From a virus: a DNA stretch of 64,000 bases. Under the pieces are notes generated by a model. That model was not told the DNA's origin and ran no database searches. It saw only the letters and a list, made by a program, of their open reading frames with translations. Both the position numbers and the translations under genes were made by a program. Where the stretch lies: IMG/VR virus record IMGVR_UViG_3300027741_000024, positions 62,001 to 126,000 of that record; one strand, 5' to 3'. Of this stretch, positions 32,920-41,859 are shown piece after piece. Position 1 is the stretch's first letter; each line of letters opens with the position of its first letter.

Positions 32920-33589
32920 GAAAAATGCTGTGGTGACAGGTTGCAGTTATGGTTTGGGTGCAGAGATTTGTCGTAAATTAATTGACGATGGTTATCATGT
33001 CTATGGTCTATCACGCAGTAAACCACCAGAAAGTTTCTTGAAATTTCCAGAAGATTTTACATGGGTTGAATGTGATATTTCAAGTTACGATGACGTTAGA
33101 TTGGCATTCAAATATATGAACCAATATACCGATATCCTAGTCAATAATGCTGGTGTATTTACTGGTGGAAAGTTTGCAGCACAAAATCATGAAGCAATTG
33201 ATAAAGTTATTGATGTTAATGTCAAAGGTGCGATGTATGTTACCAACGAAGCATTGAAGTGGATGCCATCAGGATCACGCATATTCTTTATTAATTCAGT
33301 TTCTGGTTTGTATGAGATAGAGTATGAAGCAATCTATGGTGCATCTAAACATGCACTCACTGCATTTGCGGGTGTGTTAGGTAAAGAATTGCAAAGTCGT
33401 GGCATCTATGTAACTAGTATTCATCCTGGCAGTATTGAGACTCCGATGCAACGAAATAATCCGAACAATGCACCAGATAAGTTTTTGAAACCAGAAGAGA
33501 TTGCTAATCTGATTTCATTTATTTGTAAGACCGAAAATGTAGAATATAAAACAATCAAACTATTTCCAAGGACAGAATGGCACCAATGA
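32912..33589 (+). CDS. Short-chain dehydrogenase/reductase (225 aa)
   Basis: Start at ATG 32912, overlapping the cyclase by 8 bases. Classical SDR: TGCSYGLGAEICRKL cofactor loop (about 8-22), DILVNNAG, catalytic S in FINSVSG and YGASK (Tyr and Lys). The length is normal. It probably oxidises or reduces the cyclitol or sugar intermediate made in this operon. Confidence 0.88.
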   Translation: MIKKNAVVTGCSYGLGAEICRKLIDDGYHVYGLSRSKPPESFLKFPEDFTWVECDISSYDDVRLAFKYMNQYTDILVNNAGVFTGGKFAAQNHEAIDKVIDVNVKGAMYVTNEALKWMPSGSRIFFINSVSGLYEIEYEAIYGASKHALTAFAGVLGKELQSRGIYVTSIHPGSIETPMQRNNPNNAPDKFLKPEEIANLISFICKTENVEYKTIKLFPRTEWHQ

Positions 33590-34284
33590 AAGATAAAACA
33601 TTATTCATCGTAACATCAGCTTTGAATGCTGATATGGGTGTGGTTAGTCGCACCGACAGGTTTGATCAGACTATGAAAGGTCTGATATCAATTCGTAAGT
33701 ATGTACCTGATGCCATTATTCTTTTAACAGATGGATCGCCTCATGAAATTGAAAAAGCAAAATTAAAAGCAATTTCACACTTTGCTAATTTTGCTGCCGA
33801 TTTTTCTGGCGATGAACAAATAACTGAGTTGGCTATTAATCATCGTAAAAGTGAAGCAGAAAATCTTTTGATGTTGAAAACTTTAATGCTTTTACAACAA
33901 GATGAGGATATGAAAGAAGTTATGAATAATGTTGAACGTATATTCAAGTTATCAGCACGAACTGATCTGACTGATGAATTTAACGTTGAAGAACATATGC
34001 ATCAGGGTAAGTACGTATTTAAGAAAAGGATGCCAACTTGGTTGGAAGATTCTCGTAATGAGTTTGCTACAGACCTACTGATTACACGTATGTTTTCGTT
34101 CTGTCCAACACTGATGAACGATTACATGAAAATGTGTGAAAATAATATTTCACTGATTCTTCAGACTAGAATTGATACGGAACACGCACATTTTGTCAAT
34201 ATTAACAAAGATTTATTAGTAGAATTAGATGAAATTCACTGTACAGGCATCATGGCTGGCACTGGTGCAGTTGAAAATTACTAA
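33577..34284 (+). CDS. Unknown protein ending the sugar/cyclitol operon (235 aa)
   Basis: AAGGA lies 4 bases before ATG 33577; a second ATG at 33586 gives an ATGA overlap with the SDR stop. N-terminus LFIVTSALNADMGVVSRTDR, with IILLTDGSPHEIEKAK further on, looks like an alpha/beta glycosyltransferase-type domain. No catalytic motif is certain. The stop codon overlaps a late promoter motif. Confidence 0.6.
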   Translation: MAPMKDKTLFIVTSALNADMGVVSRTDRFDQTMKGLISIRKYVPDAIILLTDGSPHEIEKAKLKAISHFANFAADFSGDEQITELAINHRKSEAENLLMLKTLMLLQQDEDMKEVMNNVERIFKLSARTDLTDEFNVEEHMHQGKYVFKKRMPTWLEDSRNEFATDLLITRMFSFCPTLMNDYMKMCENNISLILQTRIDTEHAHFVNINKDLLVELDEIHCTGIMAGTGAVENY

Positions 34285-34287
34285 ATA
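34280..34287 (+). promoter_or_regulatory. T4-like late promoter motif ACTAAATA
   Basis: 35 bases before the ATG at 34322; shares the (A/C)TAAATA core with four other sites in the window, including an exact T4 TATAAATA. Confidence 0.55.
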
Positions 34288-34321
34288 GAAGAAAACGTAA
34301 CCCTGCTGTAGAGGCGGATAA

Positions 34322-36436
34322 ATGAAATTTAGCGATTTTCTGCGTGAGCAGAAAGAAAAACATGCTGTACTGGCATTCGGGCGTATGAACCCGATAACTT
34401 CTGGTCACGAAAAATTAGTCAACAAAGTCAAAGATATTGCCGATAAAGTCGGTGGTTCTCATCACATCGTTCTGTCACATTCACAAGACTCTAAAAAGAA
34501 TCCTCTTACAGCAGCACAAAAAGTCAAGCATGCCAAACGTGCATTTCCCAATACTAATTTTACTGCCGCAAATAAAGATGCACCAACATTCTTTCATCAC
34601 GCAGAGAAACTTCATAAACAAGGTGTAACTCACCTTCATATGGTAGGTGGTTCTGATCGTACAGACGAGTACCATAAACTCTTACACAAGTATAATGGTA
34701 CACATGAAGGTGCTCGGTTTAACTTCAAATCAATCAAAGTCCATTCTGCTGGTGAACGTGATCCTGATGCTGAAGGCACAACTGGTATTTCCGCAAGTAA
34801 GATGCGTGAACATGCCACTAAAGGCAACTTCAAAGAATTCAAAAAAGGTGTACCATCTTCAATGTCTCATGAACATGCTAAACACATGTACAATGATGTT
34901 CGTAAAGGCATGAATCTGCATGAGTCTATTCTAGCAGAAGGTGTACACGATAAAGCAATATTCAAAGCCGTATTTTTAGCAGGTGGTCCAGGTTCTGGTA
35001 AAGATTATGTTCTGTCAAATACACTTGACGGACACGGCATGATTGAAATCAATTCAGATAAAGCATTAGAGTATCTGATGGATAAAGAAAATCTGGATAA
35101 GACTATGCCAGATAACGAAGCAGGACAACGTAATGCAGTTCGCAAAAAGGCTAAAGATATTACAGAAATTCGTAATCGTCTAGCACTTCATGGTCGTAAT
35201 GGCTTAATCATTAATGGCACTGGTGCTGATCCAAAAGAATATGAAGAAATCAAAAAGAAACTAGAGAAGTTAGGTTACGATACTTCAATGATCATGGTTA
35301 ATACCGATGATGAAGTATCAAAAGCCAGAAATGTAGAACGTGGTCAACGTGGTGGTCGTACAGTGCCAGAAGAGATTCGTAAGAAAAAATGGGAAGAAGT
35401 ACAGGCAGCACGTGCTCAGTTTTCTAAAATATTTCGCAACAACTATATTGAATTTGATAACTCTGAAGATTTACGTAATGCATCACCAGATGTTGTCAAA
35501 GCAAAAAAAGAAGAGATGCAACAAATTTTCAAACAGATTCAAAAGTTTGTTGATACGCCTCCAAAAAGTGAACAATCAAAACATTGGATAGCATCAGAGT
35601 TAGGTCAAAAAGACACAGCACCAATTAGCAAAACCGCACAACCTAATACAAATGCAAAAACAAACGATGAGATGAATGCGATGGGTCTTGAGTATTATGG
35701 ATTCGGTCGTTACGGTAAAAATGGTAAAGTTACTCATCGTTCAGTGCATGATCATTTAGTGCCAGTTGAGAAAATTGCTAAAAAAGTCAACGAAGCATTT
35801 GAAGATTTGTTTGAAGAAGAAGAAAAAAAGAAAAAACAAAAACTTATGTCGGATACAAATGGAAAACCAAAAGTGTTTCATTTTCGTATGTCTGCTGCAA
35901 AGGAAGCACATCGTAACAATGGTATAGTTCACAAAGTTGGAAAAACGTATGTTGTTAAAATCAGAGAGGACTTAAATGAAATATCTTCACCAGATAATAA
36001 TGCTATTGAAGCAATTTATGGACAAAATATCTCCACCCCCAGTGCAAAACAACTTGGCAAAGTTGGAACCAACTTTAGACCAAAAGGAAAACCTGCCCTT
36101 GACAAACCAGTCAGTGAGTCGGACAACGGAAGCGGAAGTGAAACCCGCCCGAAAATCACCCTCAACAAAATCAAAGAAAACTGGAACAAGAAAACCCAAG
36201 AGTCCATCGACAAAGGGATAGAACCAGGTCTTTCAATGGCAAGTTCAGGTGAATCACCTGCACGTGATACTGGTGAGAAGTTAAGTAAGAGAGGTAAAGC
36301 AACACAAGTTATACCATCATCAATCACTGAGTTGACTGGTGATGAAACAACTGCATCTATTGGTGATCAAAAAGAAGATGAGTTGAAGAAAAAAGGTATC
36401 TCACTTACAACATTTAAAAAGAGAAACTTTGTATGA
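34322..36436 (+). CDS. Nucleotidyltransferase / P-loop kinase fusion with capsid-targeting-like N-terminus (704 aa)
   Basis: MKFSDFLREQ at the start resembles a capsid targeting peptide. Residues about 15-170 are a cytidylyltransferase-like domain: AFGRMNPITSGHEKL ((H/T)xGH motif, T26-H29) and GISASKMR (about 155-162, ISxxxxR motif). Residues about 213-400 are a zeta-toxin/polynucleotide-kinase-like P-loop domain: VFLAGGPGSGKDYVL (Walker A 221-228) and NVERGQRGGRTVP. The remaining 300 are Lys-rich, low complexity, with an EDLFEEEEKKKKQ stretch. It may be ejected into the host; NAD or nucleotide metabolism is a guess. Related proteins occur in marine T4-like phages. Confidence 0.7.
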   Translation: MKFSDFLREQKEKHAVLAFGRMNPITSGHEKLVNKVKDIADKVGGSHHIVLSHSQDSKKNPLTAAQKVKHAKRAFPNTNFTAANKDAPTFFHHAEKLHKQGVTHLHMVGGSDRTDEYHKLLHKYNGTHEGARFNFKSIKVHSAGERDPDAEGTTGISASKMREHATKGNFKEFKKGVPSSMSHEHAKHMYNDVRKGMNLHESILAEGVHDKAIFKAVFLAGGPGSGKDYVLSNTLDGHGMIEINSDKALEYLMDKENLDKTMPDNEAGQRNAVRKKAKDITEIRNRLALHGRNGLIINGTGADPKEYEEIKKKLEKLGYDTSMIMVNTDDEVSKARNVERGQRGGRTVPEEIRKKKWEEVQAARAQFSKIFRNNYIEFDNSEDLRNASPDVVKAKKEEMQQIFKQIQKFVDTPPKSEQSKHWIASELGQKDTAPISKTAQPNTNAKTNDEMNAMGLEYYGFGRYGKNGKVTHRSVHDHLVPVEKIAKKVNEAFEDLFEEEEKKKKQKLMSDTNGKPKVFHFRMSAAKEAHRNNGIVHKVGKTYVVKIREDLNEISSPDNNAIEAIYGQNISTPSAKQLGKVGTNFRPKGKPALDKPVSESDNGSGSETRPKITLNKIKENWNKKTQESIDKGIEPGLSMASSGESPARDTGEKLSKRGKATQVIPSSITELTGDETTASIGDQKEDELKKKGISLTTFKKRNFV

Positions 36437-37614
36437 AAAAGTTTGAACAATTCGTAAAAGAAGAAAATAAATCTGGAGATTCTTCTTTGCATGATTGGTT
36501 TACTAAAAGTAAATCATCAGATGGTAAACCAGGATGGGTTCAGTTGGGTGGGCGATATGCAGGAAAATCGTGTGCCAAACAGCCAGGTCAAACTACTAAA
36601 CCGAAATGCGGTAGTTCAAAGATGGCAGCATCAATGTCAGACAAAGAAGAGGATGCAGCCGCAAAAAGAAAAAGAGCACAGGATCCCAATCCAAATAGAA
36701 GTGGCGCACCAATAAATGTTCCAACAGAAGGAAAACGAAAGATGAAAGAAGAGTGGAGTCAAAAATATAAAAATTCAATTAACTGTTCACATCCTAAAGG
36801 ATTCAGTCAAAAGGCACATTGCGCTGGCAAGAAAAAACAGAATGAATCTACTGATATGGAAATGGTATGCGAAGATTGCGGTATGTGCCAGACACATGGT
36901 AATCATTCACATGATACTTTAGGTGAAGCATGTTGGACAGGATATGAAAAAAAAGGAATGAAAACAATGTTTGGTAAGAAGTATCCTAACTGCGTTAAAA
37001 AAGAAAGTATTGAAGAATATATAGCTAAGAGTGAATGTCCAGAATGTGGTGGACATATGGTTTCAGAAGATGAGTTGACAGAAGAAAAAGATGCCTGTTA
37101 CCATAAAGTAAAATCACGATACTCAGTATTTCCAAGTGCATATGCATCGGGTGCATTGGTCAAGTGCCGTAAAGTGGGTGCTGCCAATTGGGGAAATAAA
37201 ACAAAACAAGAAGCAACTCAATTAATACCGTTCAAGGCATTTATTAACGAAGCCGCCAATGCTGCACAACAGGCAGCGATTGCAATCAATATGAAAAAGA
37301 AAGGCATCAAGCCTAAGAATGAAGAAGTTGAATTGGATGAGACTGAAGCATGGACACGCAAAGAAGGACAGAATTCAGAAGGTGGTTTAAATCATAAAGG
37401 TATTGAATCATATCGTGCTGCACATCCTGGCTCACACTTATCTATGGCTGTAACAACAAAGCCAAGTAAATTGAAAGCAGGTTCTAAGGCAGCAAACAGA
37501 AGAAAATCATTTTGTGCTAGAATGGGTGGCATGAAGAAAAGATTAACATCAGCAAAGACCGCACGTGATCCAGATTCACGTATCAATAAGGCTTTGCGTA
37601 AATGGAATTGCTAA
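36433..37614 (+). CDS. Cysteine-rich basic protein, probable internal head protein (393 aa)
   Basis: Starts MKKFEQFVKEEN, capsid-targeting-like. Modular: a SLHDWFTKSKSSDGKPGWVQ block with KSCAKQPG and KPKCGSS; NCSHPKGFSQKAHCAGKKK; CEDCGMCQTHG; CPECGG; a KVKSRYSVFPSAYASGALVK block; and a C-terminal SFCARMGGMKKRLTSAKTAR block. The Cys pairs suggest several zinc sites. These blocks recall small DUFs found in marine phages (DUF5872/DUF6321 type, recalled). Overlaps the previous gene by ATGA. Probable DNA-associated, ejected protein. Confidence 0.65.
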   Translation: MKKFEQFVKEENKSGDSSLHDWFTKSKSSDGKPGWVQLGGRYAGKSCAKQPGQTTKPKCGSSKMAASMSDKEEDAAAKRKRAQDPNPNRSGAPINVPTEGKRKMKEEWSQKYKNSINCSHPKGFSQKAHCAGKKKQNESTDMEMVCEDCGMCQTHGNHSHDTLGEACWTGYEKKGMKTMFGKKYPNCVKKESIEEYIAKSECPECGGHMVSEDELTEEKDACYHKVKSRYSVFPSAYASGALVKCRKVGAANWGNKTKQEATQLIPFKAFINEAANAAQQAAIAINMKKKGIKPKNEEVELDETEAWTRKEGQNSEGGLNHKGIESYRAAHPGSHLSMAVTTKPSKLKAGSKAANRRKSFCARMGGMKKRLTSAKTARDPDSRINKALRKWNC

Positions 37615-37643
37615 AAAAATTAAAAATAAAATAGGAGACTTAG

Positions 37644-39215
37644 ATGTCAATTTTCAACGATAAAGCACTGAAAGGTGTAGCAGCAGCAGTATCAAAGATT
37701 ATGGATGAAGAACTAAAAGGTAATCAAACTAAAATTGATGCCAATCATAATGGTAAAATTGATGCACAAGATTTTAAACTACTTCGTGCCAAAAAAACTA
37801 TCAAAGAAGATGATGTTGGTTATCAGCATCGCTATTCTGTTAAGAATGGTAAAGCAACTGTACACAATCCCGCAAAAGGTGAAAAGGATGAACCTCATCA
37901 CGTTTATGCTGATAGTGAAGAACATGCGGTTCGTAAACATGCTGCCCAAAATAAACCAACAGTAAAAGAAGAAGTCAAAAAGAATGAATATCACATTGCA
38001 GGAAAACATAAATTTCCTACAAAAGATGAACATGCGGTAACAGTGAAGCACACCGAAAGTGGTCGTGAACATGTTCATAGTGGTAAAGGAAAGTATCTGT
38101 CAAAATTAATTAAGTCGAGATATGACATCAATCATCATTTTGAAAGTGTTGAACTTGATGAGGCATTTCCAACTGTGGCTGATGCTAAAAAACGCATGGC
38201 TGCTGGTAAAACTGCCACTGGTACAGTAACAAAAACAAAAACAGGTTTAGTTCATAATCGTGATTACAAAGACGATGATAATGATGCAGAAGATATGCAA
38301 AAGAAATCAAAAGGTTATGGTGCTCGTCAAAATTTCAAGCGTTCAACCCGTGTCAATGAACAGAAACTTTCTTTTACAGAAATGCTTGAATTGTACAATG
38401 AGGCAGGTGTAGAAGTTATTGCTAAGATTGCTCCACAAACAGTCAAGTTCGGTGACACTGAAGTTGAAGTATTTGATGCTGATAAAATCAACGGCGCTAT
38501 TGAAACTACCGTTGTTGAAGAAGTAGATAACGAAACATTTACCAAAGAAGTTGAAGCACAGAAAGCAAAGAATGCTGGCGGTGGTAAGAAAGCAGATGTT
38601 GCTAAAGCATCCGTACAAGCAGTGAAGCAAGAGGAAGTTGAACAGATTGATGAACTAAAGAAATCGACTGTATCCTCTTACATTCAGAAGAAATTTGGTA
38701 AGATGAGTGATGAACCTGTTTCAAAAAATCAATATGGATATGCCAAAAAAGATGCAAAAGGTATTCAACGTGCTGGTTTGCGTATGAGTGGTATTAAAGC
38801 AACTCAAAAAGAAGAAGTAGAACACTTGGATGAATTGTCGAAGAACACTCTTGGTTCATACATCAAATCAGCATCACACGATGTTGCTGCTAAAGGTGCA
38901 TTCACACGCCATTTTGCTGATAAATCACGTGCTGAAACTGCGGAACAAAAACATGACTTAGCACGTAAAAGCATGAAACAAGCAGATAAAGTTCAAGATG
39001 CTGGCATGAAACGCCGTGCGAATATGGCAAAAGCAGTTGATCGTTTGACCAAAGAAGAAACACAATTAGACGAAAAACTGCCAGCAAGTGCATCCGCTGG
39101 TGATTACATTCATGACTTTGTTCACTCTGACAATCCAAAGTTTGACGGTAAATCAACTAAAGAACGTCAAAAGATGGCATTAGGTGCATTCTACGCTAAG
39201 AACAAAGGTAAGTAA
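37644..39215 (+). CDS. Repetitive basic protein with EF-hand, probable internal virion protein (523 aa)
   Basis: AGGAG ribosome site. Residues 32-43 form a canonical EF-hand loop (D32, N34, N36, G37, I39, D43). Later regions are Lys/Glu/His rich and contain repeated modules: EEVEQIDELKKSTVSSYI and EEVEHLDELSKNTLGSYI, plus SVELDEAF and TQLDEKLP. The same EEVEQIDE element occurs in the next gene product. The repeats may be processing sites for the head protease or interaction motifs. Function unknown. Confidence 0.6.
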   Translation: MSIFNDKALKGVAAAVSKIMDEELKGNQTKIDANHNGKIDAQDFKLLRAKKTIKEDDVGYQHRYSVKNGKATVHNPAKGEKDEPHHVYADSEEHAVRKHAAQNKPTVKEEVKKNEYHIAGKHKFPTKDEHAVTVKHTESGREHVHSGKGKYLSKLIKSRYDINHHFESVELDEAFPTVADAKKRMAAGKTATGTVTKTKTGLVHNRDYKDDDNDAEDMQKKSKGYGARQNFKRSTRVNEQKLSFTEMLELYNEAGVEVIAKIAPQTVKFGDTEVEVFDADKINGAIETTVVEEVDNETFTKEVEAQKAKNAGGGKKADVAKASVQAVKQEEVEQIDELKKSTVSSYIQKKFGKMSDEPVSKNQYGYAKKDAKGIQRAGLRMSGIKATQKEEVEHLDELSKNTLGSYIKSASHDVAAKGAFTRHFADKSRAETAEQKHDLARKSMKQADKVQDAGMKRRANMAKAVDRLTKEETQLDEKLPASASAGDYIHDFVHSDNPKFDGKSTKERQKMALGAFYAKNKGK

Positions 39216-39216
39216 T

Positions 39217-40872
39217 ATGGCAACGAAGAAAATGAAAATAAATTTCAAGATGCCAACACCGACTGCTGCTGAGAGACTTCATGTTCAACAGCAAAAGAAC
39301 AGGAAGGCCGCTGGTCTTCCTGATCCGTCCGAGTATAAAAAGAAACTTGATGCGATGAAGTCGGAAGAGGTTGAGCAGATTGATGAGATTTCTGCCGAAC
39401 TCAAAGCATCGTATAAATCCAAAGCAAAAGATCAAATAAGACAAGCTAGACCTTTTACTAAAAAGGGTCACAGTGAGTATAGAGATATTGCAAAGAACTT
39501 TATTGCTAAACGTCAAAAAGGTATTGCTAAAGCATCCAAAGTTGAAGAACAATTAGAGAAAAAAGGTCGCTTTGTGTCTGGACCAATAAAGCAACCATTT
39601 AAATCGGATACTATTTTAACTTCGGTAAAAGAAGAACATTTGGTTCACGTTTCCGATGGTAGTAATTCACATTCTAAAGATGTAGAACATGTTAAGGCTG
39701 GTGCAAAAATGCATGGTGGAGTATATCATGATGCTTCCGATAAAGGTGCATTTTTTAAATTTAATTCTCACAATGATGCCAAAAACTTTAAGCATCATGT
39801 AGACAAAGCACCACACAAATCTGTTTATGCAGATTTGCATGAAGAAACTAAAGTTGAAGAAGGAGTTACAATTGGTGGCATGGTTGGTCGTGGAAACATT
39901 CATCAATACGACAGAAATCCTGGTCCAAAAGATGGAAATGAATTAAAGAATGTACCATTTCATGCTAAGACAGAAAAACAAAAGAAGTTGCAGAATGCCT
40001 TAAACAATTTGGGGAAAAAGATGAAAGAGACACATCCAAAACTAAAAGAAGATTATGCGGATCCTATTACGATCATCAAAAAAGGTACAAACATAAAAAA
40101 GAAAATTAGTGCTAATGCATATGATATATTCAAGCATCATGGTTTTCGTAAAGAAGAAAAAGATTCTCATGAGTATGATTACGAAGGCGATATGGCAAAA
40201 TCTGATTTGCGTTCAATTATGCATAATGCCAAAGAATTACATGACATGATTGAAGATGATACAAATCTAGCAGAATGGTGTCAAGCAAAGATTACACTTG
40301 CCGAAGATTATTTGTCAACCGTTGCTAATTACATGCGTTCAGAAATGAATGAAGAAACGATGCAAGAAGATAAGAATGACTATCAGAGAAAGATTGAAAA
40401 GAATAATAAGAACTTTATTGCTGCATCCAAACGTCAAAAGAATCCCCTCACTAATGTTCATACAGCAAAACAAATAGAAAAAAACATGCAGCAGAAACCT
40501 GTAAAAGAAGAAGTAAAAGATGAATATGCACGTAAAGTTGACAAGTATTTAAAAAAGAAATATGGCAAAGATGATGTACCATTCAACAAACCATACAATA
40601 AAGATACTGGAACAACAACTGACAAATCTGGTGCTAAACACACTCCAATGTCCAAAGCAAGACATTTGGCACAACAAATGATGAAAAAAAATGCAGAGAA
40701 ATCTGTTAAAGAATCTGCTGCTGAGCCAACAGAAGGTGAAATGAAAGATAAGCAACAAGGTTATTCACGCAAAGCACAGATTGTGAAAGATATTGCTAAA
40801 GGTAAGAAATCCGACAATTCAGAAAAGTTTCAGAAAGATCCTGAGTTGTCAAGTGAAATTCATAAGACTTAA
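39217..40872 (+). CDS. Repetitive Lys-rich protein, probable internal virion protein (551 aa)
   Basis: Start at ATG 39217 immediately after the previous stop. Highly charged; contains EEVEQIDEISAELKASY (about 50-66), shared with the preceding protein, and several KEEVKDEYARKVDKYLKKK-like helices. No enzyme domain seen. With its two upstream neighbours it forms a set of late, basic, modular proteins that likely fill or exit the capsid. Confidence 0.6.
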   Translation: MATKKMKINFKMPTPTAAERLHVQQQKNRKAAGLPDPSEYKKKLDAMKSEEVEQIDEISAELKASYKSKAKDQIRQARPFTKKGHSEYRDIAKNFIAKRQKGIAKASKVEEQLEKKGRFVSGPIKQPFKSDTILTSVKEEHLVHVSDGSNSHSKDVEHVKAGAKMHGGVYHDASDKGAFFKFNSHNDAKNFKHHVDKAPHKSVYADLHEETKVEEGVTIGGMVGRGNIHQYDRNPGPKDGNELKNVPFHAKTEKQKKLQNALNNLGKKMKETHPKLKEDYADPITIIKKGTNIKKKISANAYDIFKHHGFRKEEKDSHEYDYEGDMAKSDLRSIMHNAKELHDMIEDDTNLAEWCQAKITLAEDYLSTVANYMRSEMNEETMQEDKNDYQRKIEKNNKNFIAASKRQKNPLTNVHTAKQIEKNMQQKPVKEEVKDEYARKVDKYLKKKYGKDDVPFNKPYNKDTGTTTDKSGAKHTPMSKARHLAQQMMKKNAEKSVKESAAEPTEGEMKDKQQGYSRKAQIVKDIAKGKKSDNSEKFQKDPELSSEIHKT

Positions 40873-40879
40873 TCAATAA

Positions 40880-40887
40880 CATAAATA
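40880..40887 (+). promoter_or_regulatory. T4-like late promoter motif CATAAATA
   Basis: 32 bases before the ATG at 40919, one mismatch to the T4 late consensus; followed by an AGGAG ribosome site at 40907-40911. Confidence 0.65.
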
Positions 40888-40918
40888 ACAAACGAAATAG
40901 TTTTTTAGGAGAAAACAC

Positions 40919-41494
40919 ATGTCACTTTGGGGAAATTTAGATGCGTCAAATAACGCACCGTACTTCTCTGGTCTAACTGGTTACAAGACTTCAGTCAGTG
41001 TAGCCAATGCACAGATAGATGCAGTATTCAATAACGTAACAATCAGTGCTACGGAAACAGCCGTAGCATTAGGTGTGTTTGCTGTTGATACCACAGAGAT
41101 TCAAAATAACACTTCGGAAGATCACTCTGGCGCACATGCTGGTTGGATTGCTCGTCGTGCATTTACTGGTCCAATCACATCAATCACAGCAAATACAGGT
41201 GCTGTTGCCGTAAACAGTTATATCACGTTTACTGGTGGTTCTGCTGGTGCTGGTGCTGGATTGACTGGTAATACTGCTGCTAATGCTAGAATTTACGTAG
41301 ATAGTAATAATTTTATCGTAAATGTCACTCTGTTATCAGTTGGTTCATATGCTAACACACCCGTTGCCACTGCTAATCAAGGTAACGGTGTATTTACTAT
41401 CACTATGGGTGGTCGTGCTAATCGTGTTCAGCAAGAGTGCCTGGTAGCGATGGGTTCTATGTCTGGCGATTCAGGTGGCGTTCCATATCCATAA
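40919..41494 (+). CDS. Virion structural protein-like, Ala/Thr/Gly-rich (191 aa)
   Basis: Late promoter and strong ribosome site. Beta-rich with small residues (SVANAQIDAVFNNVTIS; TGPITSITANTGAV; GGSAGAGAGLTGN). The ALGVFAVDTTE segment recalls an abundant structural protein of marine T4-like phages. Probably a capsid or fibre-associated protein; exact role unknown. Confidence 0.6.
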   Translation: MSLWGNLDASNNAPYFSGLTGYKTSVSVANAQIDAVFNNVTISATETAVALGVFAVDTTEIQNNTSEDHSGAHAGWIARRAFTGPITSITANTGAVAVNSYITFTGGSAGAGAGLTGNTAANARIYVDSNNFIVNVTLLSVGSYANTPVATANQGNGVFTITMGGRANRVQQECLVAMGSMSGDSGGVPYP

Positions 41495-41499
41495 TCTGA

Positions 41500-41859
41500 A
41501 TGAACTTTAAAAGTTATCTCCAAGGACATGTAGAGGAATCTCCGTTCTCTGACCCACAAGTCAGAGCGGAGATTAATCATGCATTGGAAGCAGAGATAGA
41601 TAGTACATTTATGATGACACCAGAATCTGGTGTTCAACGAATGAGGAAAGTTCTATCACGTTATAGTATAGATTTTCCTGCATTCGAAGATTTAGATACA
41701 GATGGCGATGAAAGCATTTACGAATTAGATGCTAATGTTTATCTGTATTTCATTTATTATCTCACCGATGATGGTAATTACGAATTCCATGCTGAAATCA
41801 CAGACGATGAAGGCATAGAAGAAATTCTGTCAGATGTGGAGGAAGATTCCGAAGAATAA
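41500..41859 (+). CDS. Unknown acidic protein (119 aa)
   Basis: Starts MNFKSYLQGHVEESPF, somewhat like a capsid-targeting peptide; very acidic C-terminus (DDEGIEEILSDVEEDSEE). Its stop overlaps the next start (TAATG). Function unknown. Confidence 0.65.
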   Translation: MNFKSYLQGHVEESPFSDPQVRAEINHALEAEIDSTFMMTPESGVQRMRKVLSRYSIDFPAFEDLDTDGDESIYELDANVYLYFIYYLTDDGNYEFHAEITDDEGIEEILSDVEEDSEE

